Shown piece after piece: positions 22,492 through 31,555 of a stretch of 52,365 nucleotides of DNA. Position numbers and translations under genes: made by a program. Origin of the DNA: Bradyrhizobium betae. GTDB taxonomy: Bacteria; Pseudomonadota; Alphaproteobacteria; Rhizobiales; Xanthobacteraceae. The first letter of the stretch is position 1. Each line of letters begins with the position of its first letter. The DNA lies in contig NZ_MZXW01000045.1 of NCBI RefSeq assembly GCF_004123905.1, positions 1-52,365 on the forward strand. The letters are read 5' to 3'. Below the pieces are notes generated by a model. It was not told the DNA's origin, searched no databases, and saw nothing but the letters and a program-made list of their open reading frames with translations.

Positions 22492-24060
22492 ATGCGTCTG
22501 ACATTGAATTTCAAAACTGTCCTGATCGCCGTCGTGGTGCTCGCAGTGTCGTTTCTCGTCAGCCTGAAGGCGATGGACTTGCTGTCGCCGCGCGCGACCA
22601 ATTCAGCTCCGCCGGTCGCGCAATTGCCGCCGCTACCGCCGGCCGCGAAGAGCTCGATCGTGGTCGCCCCGGTCGCGATTGCGATCTCGGCAATCCGCGA
22701 GCAGGCCGAGAAGGCCGCCCCGCGCAATTTCGCCGGCAAGGCCGACAACCCGATCTCGCAGATCCTGGAGAACGCCGACATCGGCTGGTCCGCCGCGCGC
22801 GGACCGATGGCGGCCGCCGGCGACAAGGACGTGCTGACGATCTCGACACCGCTCAGCGGCAAGCTGAACGTGACGGGCTCGCTGTCGTCGAAGGCCACCG
22901 GCGCGCTCGGCGAGGCGCTCGGCAGCGTGCTCGGCGGCGATGCGGCGAAACGGATCGGCGCGGTCAACATCAAAAATCTGAACGCCAGCGCCGAGATCAA
23001 GGGCAACGTCATCGTCACCTCGCGCCCGAAGCTCGCCGCGAACTGGCATCTCGAGCCCAATCTCGGCGCCCAGGTCAATCTCGGCGACACCAACCTCAAC
23101 GTCTCCGGCGCCAAGGTCAACGTGCCGGCGCAGGTCAAGCCGCTGATCGACAAGAATGTCGGCGAGCAGATCAACATCGTCTCCGAGCGCATCCGCAACG
23201 ATCCCTCGCTGCGGGAGAACGCCAAGCTGCAATGGGCCAAGGCCTGCCGCTCGATCGCACTGCAAGGCTCGGGCTCTTCGGCCGCGCTGCCGCCGCTGTG
23301 GCTCGAGATGAAGCCGATCCGTGCGATTGCGGCGCAGCCGCGCGTCGACGCACAGAACGTGACGCTGCTGCTCGGCCTCGAGCTCGAGACGCGCGTCACC
23401 TCGACGCCGACCAAGCCGGACTGCCCGTTCCCCGAAAAAATCTCGATCGTGCCGCCGACCGGCACCGGCGTGAATATCGGCGTGCCCATCGACGTGCCCT
23501 TCACCGAGATCAACAAGCTGATCGCGGCGCAAATGGTTGGCCACACCTATCCCGAGGACGGCTCCGGCCCGGTCGACGTCACCGTGAAGAGCGTCAACGT
23601 GATCCCCTCCGGCGACCGGCTCTTGATCTCGCTCTTGGTGCGCGCCAAGGAGAAGAAGAGCTGGCTCGGTCTCGGCGCGGAAGCGACCGTGCACATTTGG
23701 GGCCGGCCGATGCTCGACCAGGCGCAGCAGACGCTGCGGCTCGGCGACATCCAGCTCGCGGTCGAGTCCGAGGCGGCCTTCGGCCTGCTGGGCGCGGCGG
23801 CGCGCGCGGTGGTGCCGCAGATGCAACAGGCGCTGGTGCAGAAGGCGACGCTCGACCTGAAGCCGATCGCCGCCAACGCCCGCGAGAAGATTGCCGCCGT
23901 GATTGCCGACTTCCAGAAGAACGAGGACGGCCTCAAGGTCGATGCGAAGATCGACAGCCTGACGCTCGCCGACATCGCCTTCGACTCCAAGACGCTGCGC
24001 ATCGTCGCCGAGGCTGGCGGCTCGCTGAATGTGGCCGTGACCAAGCTGTCGGGGATGTAG
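22492..24060 (+). CDS. DUF4403-family membrane-anchored protein
   Basis: 522 residues from ATG 22492, which follows GGGGGAT. An N-terminal uncleaved helix (TVLIAVVVLAVSFLVSLKAM) anchors a large periplasmic domain. The DUF4403 pattern is present: SSIVVAPVAIAISAIREQAE near the start, a central double domain with WHLEPNLGAQVNLGDTNLNV and LIDKNVGEQINIVSERIRND, and C-terminal LKVDAKIDSLTLADIAFDSK. Such proteins look like BPI/TULIP-type lipid-binding folds (from memory), so an envelope-lipid role is plausible. It is monocistronic or reads into the ABC operon 121 bp downstream. Confidence 0.85.
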   Translation: MRLTLNFKTVLIAVVVLAVSFLVSLKAMDLLSPRATNSAPPVAQLPPLPPAAKSSIVVAPVAIAISAIREQAEKAAPRNFAGKADNPISQILENADIGWSAARGPMAAAGDKDVLTISTPLSGKLNVTGSLSSKATGALGEALGSVLGGDAAKRIGAVNIKNLNASAEIKGNVIVTSRPKLAANWHLEPNLGAQVNLGDTNLNVSGAKVNVPAQVKPLIDKNVGEQINIVSERIRNDPSLRENAKLQWAKACRSIALQGSGSSAALPPLWLEMKPIRAIAAQPRVDAQNVTLLLGLELETRVTSTPTKPDCPFPEKISIVPPTGTGVNIGVPIDVPFTEINKLIAAQMVGHTYPEDGSGPVDVTVKSVNVIPSGDRLLISLLVRAKEKKSWLGLGAEATVHIWGRPMLDQAQQTLRLGDIQLAVESEAAFGLLGAAARAVVPQMQQALVQKATLDLKPIAANAREKIAAVIADFQKNEDGLKVDAKIDSLTLADIAFDSKTLRIVAEAGGSLNVAVTKLSGM

Positions 24061-24181
24061 CCCGCCCCCACGCGCCGGACGTGCGTGCTTGCCCCCTCGC
24101 CGGAGGATGCTAAGCTGTTCCTCGCGACCTCGAACGAGGTGCTGACAGCACTGGTGCTGACAACGCGAGGACGACATCGGC

Positions 24182-25279
24182 ATGGTCACGTCTGCGCCGG
24201 CACTGGTGCGCTTTTCCGGCATTCAGAAGACCTATGATGGCGAGCACCTCGTGGTGAAGAACCTCGATCTCGACATCAGGAAGGGCGAGTTCATCACCCT
24301 GCTCGGCCCGTCAGGCTCGGGCAAGACGACCACGCTGATGATGCTCGCCGGCTTCGAGGTTCCGACCCAGGGCGAAATCTACCTCGCGGAACGGCCGATC
24401 AAGAACCTGCCGCCGCACAAGCGCGACATCGGCATGGTGTTCCAGAACTATGCCTTGTTTCCGCACCTGACGATTGCAGAGAACATCGCCTTCCCGCTCT
24501 CCGTTCGCAACACGAACAAGGCCGAAGCGCAGGAGCGCGTCAAGGCGGCGTTGCGCATGATCAAGATGGAAAGCCTGGCGCAGCGGCGGCCCGGGCAGCT
24601 GTCCGGCGGCCAGCAGCAGCGCGTGGCACTGGCCCGCGCGCTGGTCTTCAATCCGCAACTGGTGCTGATGGACGAGCCGCTGGGCGCGTTGGACAAGCGC
24701 CTGCGGGAGCAGATGCAACTGGAGATCAAGCAGCTGCACGAGACGATGGGCATCACGATCGTCTACGTCACCCACGATCAGAGCGAAGCGCTCACCATGT
24801 CGGACCGCATCGCCGTGTTCAACGACGGCATCGTGCAGCAGATCGACAGGCCCGACGCACTGTACGAGCATCCGGTGAACAGCTTCGTCGCCCACTTCAT
24901 CGGCGAGAACAACGTGCTGGCCGGCACCGTCGAGACTGTGGACAAGGAGTATTGCGGCGTCGCGCTGGCCGGTGGCGGCACCGTGACCGCGCGGGCGGTC
25001 AATGTCTCAGGCGCGGGCGCATCGACCTCCCTCTCGGTGCGGCCGGAGCGGATCGTCATTGTCCCGGACGGCACCTCCGGCGAAGGACCGAACCGGCTGC
25101 CGGCCAGGGTGCAGAACACCATCTATCTCGGCGACCACGCGCTGGCCGTGCTCGATGTCTGTGGGAATGCCGAGTTCATGGTCAAGCTTCAGCCGGGCGC
25201 GCATCGCGGTCTCACACCCGGCGAAGAATTGTTCGTCACCTTCCGCCCCGAGGACTGCCTGGCCCTCGATCCCGCCTGA
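24182..25279 (+). CDS. ABC transporter ATP-binding protein, polyamine/PotA-like
   Basis: 365 residues: Walker A GPSGSGKTT (about 43-51), Q-loop MVFQNYALFPHLT, signature LSGGQQQRVALARAL, Walker B LVLMDEPLGALD, H-loop VTHD, then a C-terminal TOBE domain (about 240-360, with LSVRPERIVIVPDG and VTFRPEDCLALD). This is the architecture of the spermidine/putrescine importer ATPase. First gene of a four-gene operon ATPase, binding protein, permease, permease. ATG 24182 has only a weak ribosome site (GAGGACGA). Confidence 0.94.
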   Translation: MVTSAPALVRFSGIQKTYDGEHLVVKNLDLDIRKGEFITLLGPSGSGKTTTLMMLAGFEVPTQGEIYLAERPIKNLPPHKRDIGMVFQNYALFPHLTIAENIAFPLSVRNTNKAEAQERVKAALRMIKMESLAQRRPGQLSGGQQQRVALARALVFNPQLVLMDEPLGALDKRLREQMQLEIKQLHETMGITIVYVTHDQSEALTMSDRIAVFNDGIVQQIDRPDALYEHPVNSFVAHFIGENNVLAGTVETVDKEYCGVALAGGGTVTARAVNVSGAGASTSLSVRPERIVIVPDGTSGEGPNRLPARVQNTIYLGDHALAVLDVCGNAEFMVKLQPGAHRGLTPGEELFVTFRPEDCLALDPA

Positions 25280-25327
25280 TCCGGCGATCAACATCAACGC
25301 AACGCAGATGAAGAAGGAACAACGACC

Positions 25328-26386
25328 ATGCTGAAGCGCAAGACTGGCAAGATTGCTCTGGGTTTCGCCGCAGTGCTCAGCGCCAGCGCGGCGCTGGCCA
25401 CGGTCGCGCAGGCGCGTGACCTTACCATCGTGTCGTGGGGCGGCGCTTATCAGGATGCCCAGAAGAAGGTCTATTTCGAGCCCTTCAAGAAGGCAGCCGG
25501 TATACCGATGAACGACGAATCCTGGGACGGCGGCGTCGGCGTATTGCGCGCCAAGGTGCAGGGTGGCGCCGCCACCTGGGACGTCGTCCAGGTCGAGAGC
25601 GACGAGCTCGCGGTCGGCTGCGAGGAAGGCCTGTTCGAGAAGCTGGATTATTCCAAGATCGGTGGCGAGGCCGCCTATATCCCGCCGTCGGTCAACGCTT
25701 GCGGCGTCGGCGCCATCCTCTATGACTTTGTGCTCGGCTACGACAAGGACAAGCTGAAGGAGGCCCCGGGCGGCTGGGCCGACTTCTTCGACATGAAGAA
25801 GATTCCCGGCAAGCGCGCCCTCCGTCAGGGCCCGAAGACCACGCTGGAGATTGCGCTGATGGCCGACGGCGTCGCACCGAAGGACGTCTACAAGGTGCTG
25901 GCGACCGACGAGGGCATCGAGCGCGCGTTCAAGAAGCTGGATACCATCAAGGGCGACATCGTCTGGTGGAAGGCCGGCGCCCAGCCGCCGCAATTGCTCG
26001 CCTCCGGCGAGGTCGCGATGACCTCGGTCTACAATGGCCGCATCGACACCGCGAACAAGAACGAGAAGAAGAATTTCGGCATGGTGTGGGACGGCGCGCT
26101 CTTCACCCTCGACAGCTGGGTCATCCTGAAAGGCAGCCCGAACAAGGACGCCGCCTACAAGTTCCTCGACTTCGCGGGCAAGGCGGAGAACCAGTCGAAA
26201 CTGTCAGAGAACATTGCCTATGGCACCTCGAACAAGGACGCAGCCGGTCTGATTCAGCCCGCCGTTCTGAAGAACCTGCCGACCGCGCCTGACAACATCA
26301 AGAATGCGGTCGAGATCAACGTCGGCTTCTGGCTCGAGAACATCGACCGCCTGACCGAGCGCTTCAACAAATGGGCCGCGAAATAG
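25328..26386 (+). CDS. Periplasmic polyamine-type substrate-binding protein
   Basis: 352 residues with a cleaved Sec signal (LGFAAVLSASAALATVAQA). The mature N terminus RDLTIVSWGGAYQDAQKKVY is the classic start of the PotD/PotF-like cluster. WDVVQVESDELAVGCEEGLF and WAGW-like WADFFDMKKIPGKRALR define the two lobes. The presence of PotB/PotC-type permeases supports a cationic amine or related small organic ligand, but the binding-site acids cannot be read with confidence. AAGAAGGAA precedes ATG 25328, 48 bp after the ATPase stop. Confidence 0.92.
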   Translation: MLKRKTGKIALGFAAVLSASAALATVAQARDLTIVSWGGAYQDAQKKVYFEPFKKAAGIPMNDESWDGGVGVLRAKVQGGAATWDVVQVESDELAVGCEEGLFEKLDYSKIGGEAAYIPPSVNACGVGAILYDFVLGYDKDKLKEAPGGWADFFDMKKIPGKRALRQGPKTTLEIALMADGVAPKDVYKVLATDEGIERAFKKLDTIKGDIVWWKAGAQPPQLLASGEVAMTSVYNGRIDTANKNEKKNFGMVWDGALFTLDSWVILKGSPNKDAAYKFLDFAGKAENQSKLSENIAYGTSNKDAAGLIQPAVLKNLPTAPDNIKNAVEINVGFWLENIDRLTERFNKWAAK

Positions 26387-26408
26387 CGCGCCCAGCAAGG
26401 CTCGACCC

Positions 26409-27671
26409 ATGACGGATGCGCTCTTGACCGGCGCCGATGCGTCGACCGAGGTGCCGCTCAAGCGCCGATTGAGACGTGCGGAGCGAACACGCCAGGTCAA
26501 GGCATTGGCGCTGGTAGCGCCGCTTCTGCTGTTTCTGCTCTTCACCTTCGCAGGCCCGATCGCCGGCATGCTGTGGCGCGCCGTCGATGACCGGGAGGTA
26601 CGCCAGGTCCTGCCTCAGACCATAGCGGCTCTCGCCAGTTGGGACGGCAAGGACCTGCCGGACGAACAGGTCTATGCTGCGCTGGCAGGCGACATCCTGG
26701 CAGCGCGCACCGCCGGCACCATCGCCATCGCGGCCAAGCGGCTCAATTACGCGCTGAATGGTTTTCGCACGATCCTCACCAGCACCGCACGCAATCTGAA
26801 GGCGGCGCCGGAGCCCGGCACGGCCAGGGAGACGCTGGGCAAGATCAACCCCGCCTGGCGCGAACGCGCCACCTGGACGACGATCAAGGACGCCAGCGGT
26901 CCTGTGACCGGCTTCAACCTTTTGTCGGCGCTCGATCTGACGCGGAACGCGGACGGCGCGATCGTCGCAGCCGCGCCGGATCAGGCGATCTACCGCGACA
27001 TCTTCGCCCGCACCTTCCTCATCAGCCTCGCGGTCACCGCGTTCTGCCTGATCCTCGGCTTCCCGGTCGCCTATTTGCTGGCGACGCTGCCGCCGGGCCG
27101 GTCGAACCTGCTGATGATCTTCGTCCTGCTGCCGTTCTGGACGTCGCTTCTGGTCCGCACCTGCGCCTGGATCGTGCTGTTGCAGAGCAAAGGCGTCGTC
27201 AACGACAGCCTGCACTGGCTTGGCATCATCGACGCGCCGCTGCGCCTGATCTACAACCGCTTCGGTGTCTGCGTGGCGATGACCCACGTGCTCCTGCCGT
27301 TCATGATCCTGCCGCTGTACAGCAGCATGAAGGCGATCTCGCCTGCTTACATGCGGGCCGCCGCCTCGCTCGGCGCGCCACCGCTCACCGCCTTCCTGCG
27401 CATCTACCTGCCGCAGACCCTGCCCGGCATCGGTGCCGGATGCCTGCTCGTCTTCATCCTCGCGCTCGGCTACTACATCACGCCGGCCCTCGTCGGCGGC
27501 GCCGCCGACCAGATGATCAGCTACTTCATCGCGCTCTACACGACCGAGACAGCCAATTGGGGCCTTGCTTCGGCGTTGGGTGCGGTGCTGCTGCTGGCAA
27601 CAATTCTGCTCGCTCTCGTCTACGGCAAGCTGGTGCAGGGACAGCAGGTCACGGGAGGGATGAAGAATTGA
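26409..27671 (+). CDS. ABC permease, PotB-like, with a large periplasmic insert
   Basis: 420 residues, about 130 longer than E. coli PotB. TM1 (about 36-57, ALVAPLLLFLLFTFAGPIAG) is followed by a ~140-residue soluble loop (about 58-200) before TM2 (FLISLAVTAFCLILGFPVAY). The cytoplasmic coupling helix is YMRAAASLGAPPLTAFLRIY (EAA-like loop). The insert lies on the periplasmic side and may contact the binding protein; it is known in a subset of alphaproteobacterial relatives (memory). Its stop overlaps the next gene's start (TTGA). Confidence 0.92.
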   Translation: MTDALLTGADASTEVPLKRRLRRAERTRQVKALALVAPLLLFLLFTFAGPIAGMLWRAVDDREVRQVLPQTIAALASWDGKDLPDEQVYAALAGDILAARTAGTIAIAAKRLNYALNGFRTILTSTARNLKAAPEPGTARETLGKINPAWRERATWTTIKDASGPVTGFNLLSALDLTRNADGAIVAAAPDQAIYRDIFARTFLISLAVTAFCLILGFPVAYLLATLPPGRSNLLMIFVLLPFWTSLLVRTCAWIVLLQSKGVVNDSLHWLGIIDAPLRLIYNRFGVCVAMTHVLLPFMILPLYSSMKAISPAYMRAAASLGAPPLTAFLRIYLPQTLPGIGAGCLLVFILALGYYITPALVGGAADQMISYFIALYTTETANWGLASALGAVLLLATILLALVYGKLVQGQQVTGGMKN

Positions 27672-28498
27672 GCGACAATTCCTCCCTCCGCACGCCGAGC
27701 CAGCGCATCGCGTGGAGCGCGACCATCGTCATCTCCACGCTGGTGTTCATCTTCCTGATCACACCCATCCTTGCGATCATGCCGCTGTCCTTCAGCTCGG
27801 GCTCGTACCTCACCTATCCGCTGCCGGGCCTGTCCTTGCGCTGGTACGACGATTTCATCAATTCGCCGCGCTGGATGAATTCGCTGAAGAACAGCATGAT
27901 CATCGGCGTCGCCTCGACGCTGCTGTCGATGGTTCTCGGCACGCTGGCAGCTCTTGGGCTGGCGCAGTGGAAGAGCCGCCTCAAGCCACTGGTGCTGGCT
28001 TTCGTGCTGTCCCCGGTCGTCGTGCCCGGCGTCATCACCGCAGTCGGTCTGTATTTCTTCTTCGCACCGATCGGACTGACCGGCAGCTATCTCGGCTTGA
28101 TCCTGGCCCACACCGCGCTCGCGACGCCCTTCGTCGTGATCACGGTCGGTGCGACGCTGCAAAGCTTCGACACCAACCTCGCACGCGCCGCCGCCTCACT
28201 CGGCGCCTCACCGCTTTATGCGTTCCGCCGCGTGATCCTGCCGCTGATCCTGCCCGGCCTCGCGTCAGGCGCACTGTTCGCCTTCGCGACCAGTTTTGAC
28301 GAGGTGGTGATCGTGCTGTTCATGGCAGGGCCGGAACAGCGCACCCTGCCGCGCGAAATGTTCAGCGGCATCCGCGAGAACATCAGCCCGACCATCACGG
28401 CAGCGGCGGTGGTCCTGACGACGGTCTCGGTCATCCTCCTCGCCACCCTGGAAGCCTTGCGCCGACGCAACGAACGGCTCAAGGGCAGCAGCACCTGA
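27668..28498 (+). CDS. ABC permease, PotC-like
   Basis: 276 residues starting at TTG 27668, which overlaps the preceding stop in TTGA with GGGAGGG just upstream, so translation is coupled. Six transmembrane segments are expected: the first is IVISTLVFIFLITPILAIMP, the coupling helix is ARAAASLGASPLYAFRRVIL, and the end has TISITAAAV-type (ISPTITAAAVVLTTVSVILL) helices. It pairs with the PotB-like protein to form the channel. Last gene of the operon; a repeat follows. Confidence 0.92.
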   Translation: MSDNSSLRTPSQRIAWSATIVISTLVFIFLITPILAIMPLSFSSGSYLTYPLPGLSLRWYDDFINSPRWMNSLKNSMIIGVASTLLSMVLGTLAALGLAQWKSRLKPLVLAFVLSPVVVPGVITAVGLYFFFAPIGLTGSYLGLILAHTALATPFVVITVGATLQSFDTNLARAAASLGASPLYAFRRVILPLILPGLASGALFAFATSFDEVVIVLFMAGPEQRTLPREMFSGIRENISPTITAAAVVLTTVSVILLATLEALRRRNERLKGSST

Positions 28499-28514
28499 GC
28501 GGCAGCGTTCTTCT

Positions 28515-28652
28515 TCTCCCCTTGTGGGATGGCGCGAAGCGCCGGATGAGGAGTATCTATCCGCCCATTCAATGACAGTGGGACTCGCGGAGAGGGACCC
28601 CTCACCCATCTCGCCGCTATCGCGGCGAGCCACCCTCTTCCACAAGGGGAGA
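28515..28652. repeat. Palindromic repeat with CTCCCCTTGTGGGA arms
   Basis: The ends TCTCCCCTTGTGGGA and TTCCACAAGGGGAGA are inverted copies with one mismatch. Inside are a GGCGCGAAGCGCC hairpin and CGCCGCTATCGCGGCG. It follows the ABC operon and belongs to the same broad family as 13412-13580. Confidence 0.85.
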
Positions 28653-28786
28653 GGGCAAGAACACCGCCTCCCCCTACTTATTTCTCAACCCTCCCCCACG
28701 CGTCCCGGGCTTTGCTGCCGCGATCGATTGTCGCTAGAACGGTCCTCGCAACAACGCCCAAACAACAATGCTGAGGGAGAAAACAT

Positions 28787-29995
28787 ATGCAAAAACTCAT
28801 CGCCGCAGTCGCGGCCGGGCTCGCGCTTGCCGCGACGTCCGGCGCCGCGCAGGCGCAGATTTCCGACGATGTCGTCAAGATCGGCGTGCTCACGGACATG
28901 TCGAGCCTCTATGCGGACGCGACCGGCAAGGGCTCGCTCGCCGCGGTCGAGATGGCGGTCGCCGATTACGGCGCCAAGGTCGCCGGTAAGCCCGTGCAGG
29001 TCGTCGCAGCCGATCACCAGAACAAGCCCGACGTCGGCGTCAATATCGCCCGCAACTGGTACGACAACGACAAGGTCGATGCGATCTTCGACGTACCGAC
29101 CTCCTCGGTGGCGCTGCCGATCTCGGCGCTGACCCGCGAGAAAAACAAGATCCACATCAATTCCGGCGGCGGCTCCTCCGACATCACCGGCGTTGCCTGC
29201 TCGCCCAACACGGTGCACTGGACCTACGACACCTATGCGCTGTCGAACGTCGCAGGCCGAGCGATGGTGAAGCGCGGCGAGGACAGCTGGTTCTTCGTCA
29301 CCGCCGACTACGCCTTCGGCATGGCGCTGCAGCGCGACGCCGCCAATGTCGTCAAGGAGAGCGGCGGCAAGGTGCTCGGCGAGGTCCGCCATCCGCTCAA
29401 CTCGTCGGACTTCTCCTCCTTCCTGCTCCAGGCCCAGGCCTCCAAGGCCAAGGTGGTCGCACTGGCCAATGCAGGCGGCGACACCACCAACGCCTTGAAG
29501 CAGGCCGCCGAGTTCGGTCTGACGCAAGGCGGCCAGAAGATGATCGCGCTGTTGCAGGAGATCACCGACACGCACTCGCTCGGCATCAAGGCGACGCAGG
29601 GCCTGATCGTCACCGACGCCTTCTACTGGGACATGAACGAGGAGACGCGCGCCTTCTCGAAGCGCTTCAACGAGAAGGTCGGCCACATGCCGACCATGAT
29701 CCAGGCCGGGCTCTATTCGGCGACCATGCATTATCTGAAGGCGATCGAAGCGATCAAAACCGACGAGGCGCCGAAGGTGATGGAGCAGATGCGCGCCACG
29801 CCGATCAACGACTTCTTCGCCAAAGGTGGCAAGATCCGCATCGACGGCCGCATGGTCCACGACATGTATCTGTTCGAGGTGAAGAATCCGGAGGAATCCA
29901 AGGGCGAGTGGGACCTCTACAAGCTGATCGCCACCGTGCCCGGCGACGAAGCCTTCCGCCCGCTCGACAAGGGCGGCTGCCCGCTGGTGAAGTAG
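28787..29995 (+). CDS. Branched-chain-type (LivK-like) periplasmic binding protein
   Basis: 402 residues with a signal peptide ending SGAAQAQ. The type I periplasmic-binding fold is clear: ISDDVVKIGVLTDMSSLYAD, AVEMAVADYGAKVAGKPVQV, ADHQNKPDVGVNIARNWYDN, INSGGGSSDITG and WFFVTADYAFG. This is the amide/branched-chain amino acid or aromatic-compound binding branch. No permease or ATPase of the HAAT family is adjacent, so it is an orphan that probably serves a distant transporter. CTGAGGGAGAAAAC upstream is a good ribosome site. It is closed by the repeat and terminator at 30001-30137. Confidence 0.92.
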   Translation: MQKLIAAVAAGLALAATSGAAQAQISDDVVKIGVLTDMSSLYADATGKGSLAAVEMAVADYGAKVAGKPVQVVAADHQNKPDVGVNIARNWYDNDKVDAIFDVPTSSVALPISALTREKNKIHINSGGGSSDITGVACSPNTVHWTYDTYALSNVAGRAMVKRGEDSWFFVTADYAFGMALQRDAANVVKESGGKVLGEVRHPLNSSDFSSFLLQAQASKAKVVALANAGGDTTNALKQAAEFGLTQGGQKMIALLQEITDTHSLGIKATQGLIVTDAFYWDMNEETRAFSKRFNEKVGHMPTMIQAGLYSATMHYLKAIEAIKTDEAPKVMEQMRATPINDFFAKGGKIRIDGRMVHDMYLFEVKNPEESKGEWDLYKLIATVPGDEAFRPLDKGGCPLVK

Positions 29996-30000
29996 GCTCC

Positions 30001-30082
30001 GTCATTGCGAGTGCAGCGAAGCAATCCAGAAATGCGTCCGCGGCAACAGTCTGGATTGCTACGTCGCAAGTGCTCCTCGCAA
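30001..30082. repeat. Degenerate CATTGCGAG-family palindrome
   Basis: It begins GTCATTGCGAGTGCAGCGAA directly after the LivK-like gene stop and has a degenerate right arm (TCTGGATTGCTACGTCGCAA). It is related to the perfect copy at 10053-10130, with substitutions and indels in the right arm. Confidence 0.8.
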
Positions 30083-30107
30083 CGGCGGAGAAAAAACACA
30101 CACGACA

Positions 30108-30137
30108 GCGCGCCCGGTGAAAACCGGGCGCGCTTCG
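30108..30137. terminator. Strong terminator with GAAA tetraloop between convergent genes
   Basis: An 11-bp perfect stem GCGCGCCCGGT / ACCGGGCGCGC closes a GAAA tetraloop. It is followed on the plus strand by TTCGTTTA, with A-runs on the left side that give T-runs on the minus strand. It probably ends both the LivK-like gene and, from the other side, the PRC-barrel gene. Confidence 0.85.
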
Positions 30138-30168
30138 TTTAGGCACTCACGCGATCCGTATTACTCCA

Positions 30169-30693
30169 TTACTCCGAGTACTTGAACTCGGGCAGGTTCT
30201 TCAGCTCGTCCTTGCTCGCATTGAACACGGCATGGTCGGGATACCACTTTGAGCCCGACGAGGTGGTCGTGGTCGTCGTGGTCTTCTCGGTGCCGGTCGC
30301 AGCGCCCGTGGTCGTGCTAGCCGCGGGCCTGGTGCCCGGGGCCGCGCCGGGGCTGGTATAGGCCACGGCCTCATTGACGAATTTCAGCTTCTCGTACGGC
30401 ACCGCGACGAGATGCTCGCCCATGCCCAGGAAGCCGCCGACGCCGATAACGGCGATCTTGACGTTGCCGGACTTGTCCATCAGCAGATCGTTGATCGAGC
30501 CGATGTTCTCGTTGGCATCGTTGTAGACCTTTACACCCGCCATCTTCGAAACACGCCACTCACCCGACGCAGTCGTAGTTGTCGTCGTGGCAGTGGCCGC
30601 CGCCTTGTCGGTCGTGGTCGTCGATTGCGCGAACGCAACGGTCGCAAGAAGTGCCGTGCCGGCGAGGCCGGCGGCGATCGATTTCATCAACAT
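30169..30693 (-). CDS. Exported PRC-barrel domain protein
   Basis: 174 residues from ATG 30693 (GGAGAGG upstream): signal peptide (LMKSIAAGLAGTALLATVAFAQ), a Thr-rich stretch, a PRC-barrel (about 42-100: WRVSKMAGVKVYNDANENIG, LMDKSGNVKIAVIGVGGFLG, HLVAVPYEKLKF), another Thr/Ser-rich linker and a C-terminal KDELKNLPEFKYSE. Periplasmic PRC-barrel proteins of this type are common stress proteins in bradyrhizobia. The EcfG-type promoter upstream supports general-stress control (inference). Confidence 0.88.
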   Translation of the reverse strand: MLMKSIAAGLAGTALLATVAFAQSTTTTDKAAATATTTTTTASGEWRVSKMAGVKVYNDANENIGSINDLLMDKSGNVKIAVIGVGGFLGMGEHLVAVPYEKLKFVNEAVAYTSPGAAPGTRPAASTTTGAATGTEKTTTTTTTSSGSKWYPDHAVFNASKDELKNLPEFKYSE

Positions 30694-30731
30694 TGTTGTC
30701 CTCTCCTTCAGCAGAAAACTTATGCGGAGAG

Positions 30732-30756
30732 AACAGCGCTGATCACGCTCGGTTCC
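30732..30756 (-). promoter_or_regulatory. Candidate EcfG (general stress) promoter
   Basis: On the minus strand GGAAC, 16 bases, then TGTT, placed 39 bp before the PRC-barrel start codon. The alphaproteobacterial EcfG consensus is GGAAC-N16/17-CGTT, so there is one mismatch in the -10 element. Spacing to the gene and the gene type both fit. Confidence 0.5.
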
Positions 30757-30806
30757 TGAGATGCGGCAATTTCGTCGCGCAACAATGGCGCTGCATTGCA
30801 ACGAGA

Positions 30807-30826
30807 GTTCCCGCGCGCGCGGGAAC
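30807..30826. repeat. 20-bp perfect GC palindrome
   Basis: GTTCCCGCGC/GCGCGGGAAC, exact and centred in the 246-bp gap between the PRC-barrel gene and the Ser-rich gene, both on the minus strand. It may be the transcript end of the Ser-rich gene (no T-tract) or an operator. I see no gene in this gap. Confidence 0.6.
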
Positions 30827-30939
30827 GTTCCAGATGCACAATTCCCCGCCGACGCCGTGCGCCCTGGGTGAAGCACGAGCGCGGCGGGGAACGCGCCGAC
30901 CTGCGTCGCCAGGTCAGCTCTGAAAGTCAGCTCTTGAAG

Positions 30940-31506
30940 TCAGCTCTGGTAGTCGATCAAAAGTGCGGAGAAATCCGAGCTGCTCGATGCGCTCGTCGAG
31001 CTGCCATTGGCTCCATAGGACGAGCTCGACGATTGCGCCTGCTGCAGCGCCTGGAGGAACTGCTCGAGCAGCTTGGCCGTGCTGCTCTCGGTCGAGTTGC
31101 TGCTTGTCGAATCCGTGGTCGATGTCGACGGCGAGTCCGAAGCGGAGCTGCCATCCGACGGCGGCGGACCGGGCGGGGGGCCGCCGGGCCCCTTGGCGAA
31201 GGCGGACTGAAATATGCCCTTCAGCTCGGTGGCCTGGTCCGACGTCAGCGTCCCGTTCGAGACCTCGCCGGAGATGAGGTCGTCGATCTTCGACTTCAGG
31301 CCGTCCCTGGACGGCTTGGTGCCGCTCGACTGATCGCTGGAGCGGCTCTGCTGGAGCGCCGTATCGATGTCTTGCAGGGCGGTCGTGAGGGCGGATTGGT
31401 CCGACGACGAAATCGTGCCGCCGGACACTTCCGATTGCAATTCCTGCTGCAGCTTTTGCAGCGGGGACTGGTAATGACCGGCGGAGGCCGCCGAAATCGA
31501 GGTCAT
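30940..31506 (-). CDS. Ser-rich protein with two EF-hand-like helical repeats
   Basis: 188 residues, with no classical signal peptide (MTSISAASAGHYQSPLQKLQ). Two related segments, LQSEVSGGTISSSDQSALTT (about 22-41) and LISGEVSNGTLTSDQATELK (about 76-95), have helix-(S/N)GT(I/L)xSxDQ-helix form, like degenerate EF-hands. A Gly/Pro block (KGPGGPPPGPPPSDG) and a Ser-rich end containing LLEQFLQALQQAQ follow. I do not recognise a named family. The first 20 residues recall type III or flagellar export signals (speculative). A TTAACCAT box lies 50 bp upstream on its strand. Confidence 0.75.
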   Translation of the reverse strand: MTSISAASAGHYQSPLQKLQQELQSEVSGGTISSSDQSALTTALQDIDTALQQSRSSDQSSGTKPSRDGLKSKIDDLISGEVSNGTLTSDQATELKGIFQSAFAKGPGGPPPGPPPSDGSSASDSPSTSTTDSTSSNSTESSTAKLLEQFLQALQQAQSSSSSYGANGSSTSASSSSDFSALLIDYQS

Positions 31507-31555
31507 GCTGACACCGTGATTTTTTGCGGGGTTTCGTACGCGACTGCGCCACGAT

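Noticed and set aside
22633..24222. 529-residue minus-strand frame opposite DUF4403
   Set aside because: Arg/Asp/Gly-rich shadow with no recognisable fold; the sense gene has a good start and known domain.
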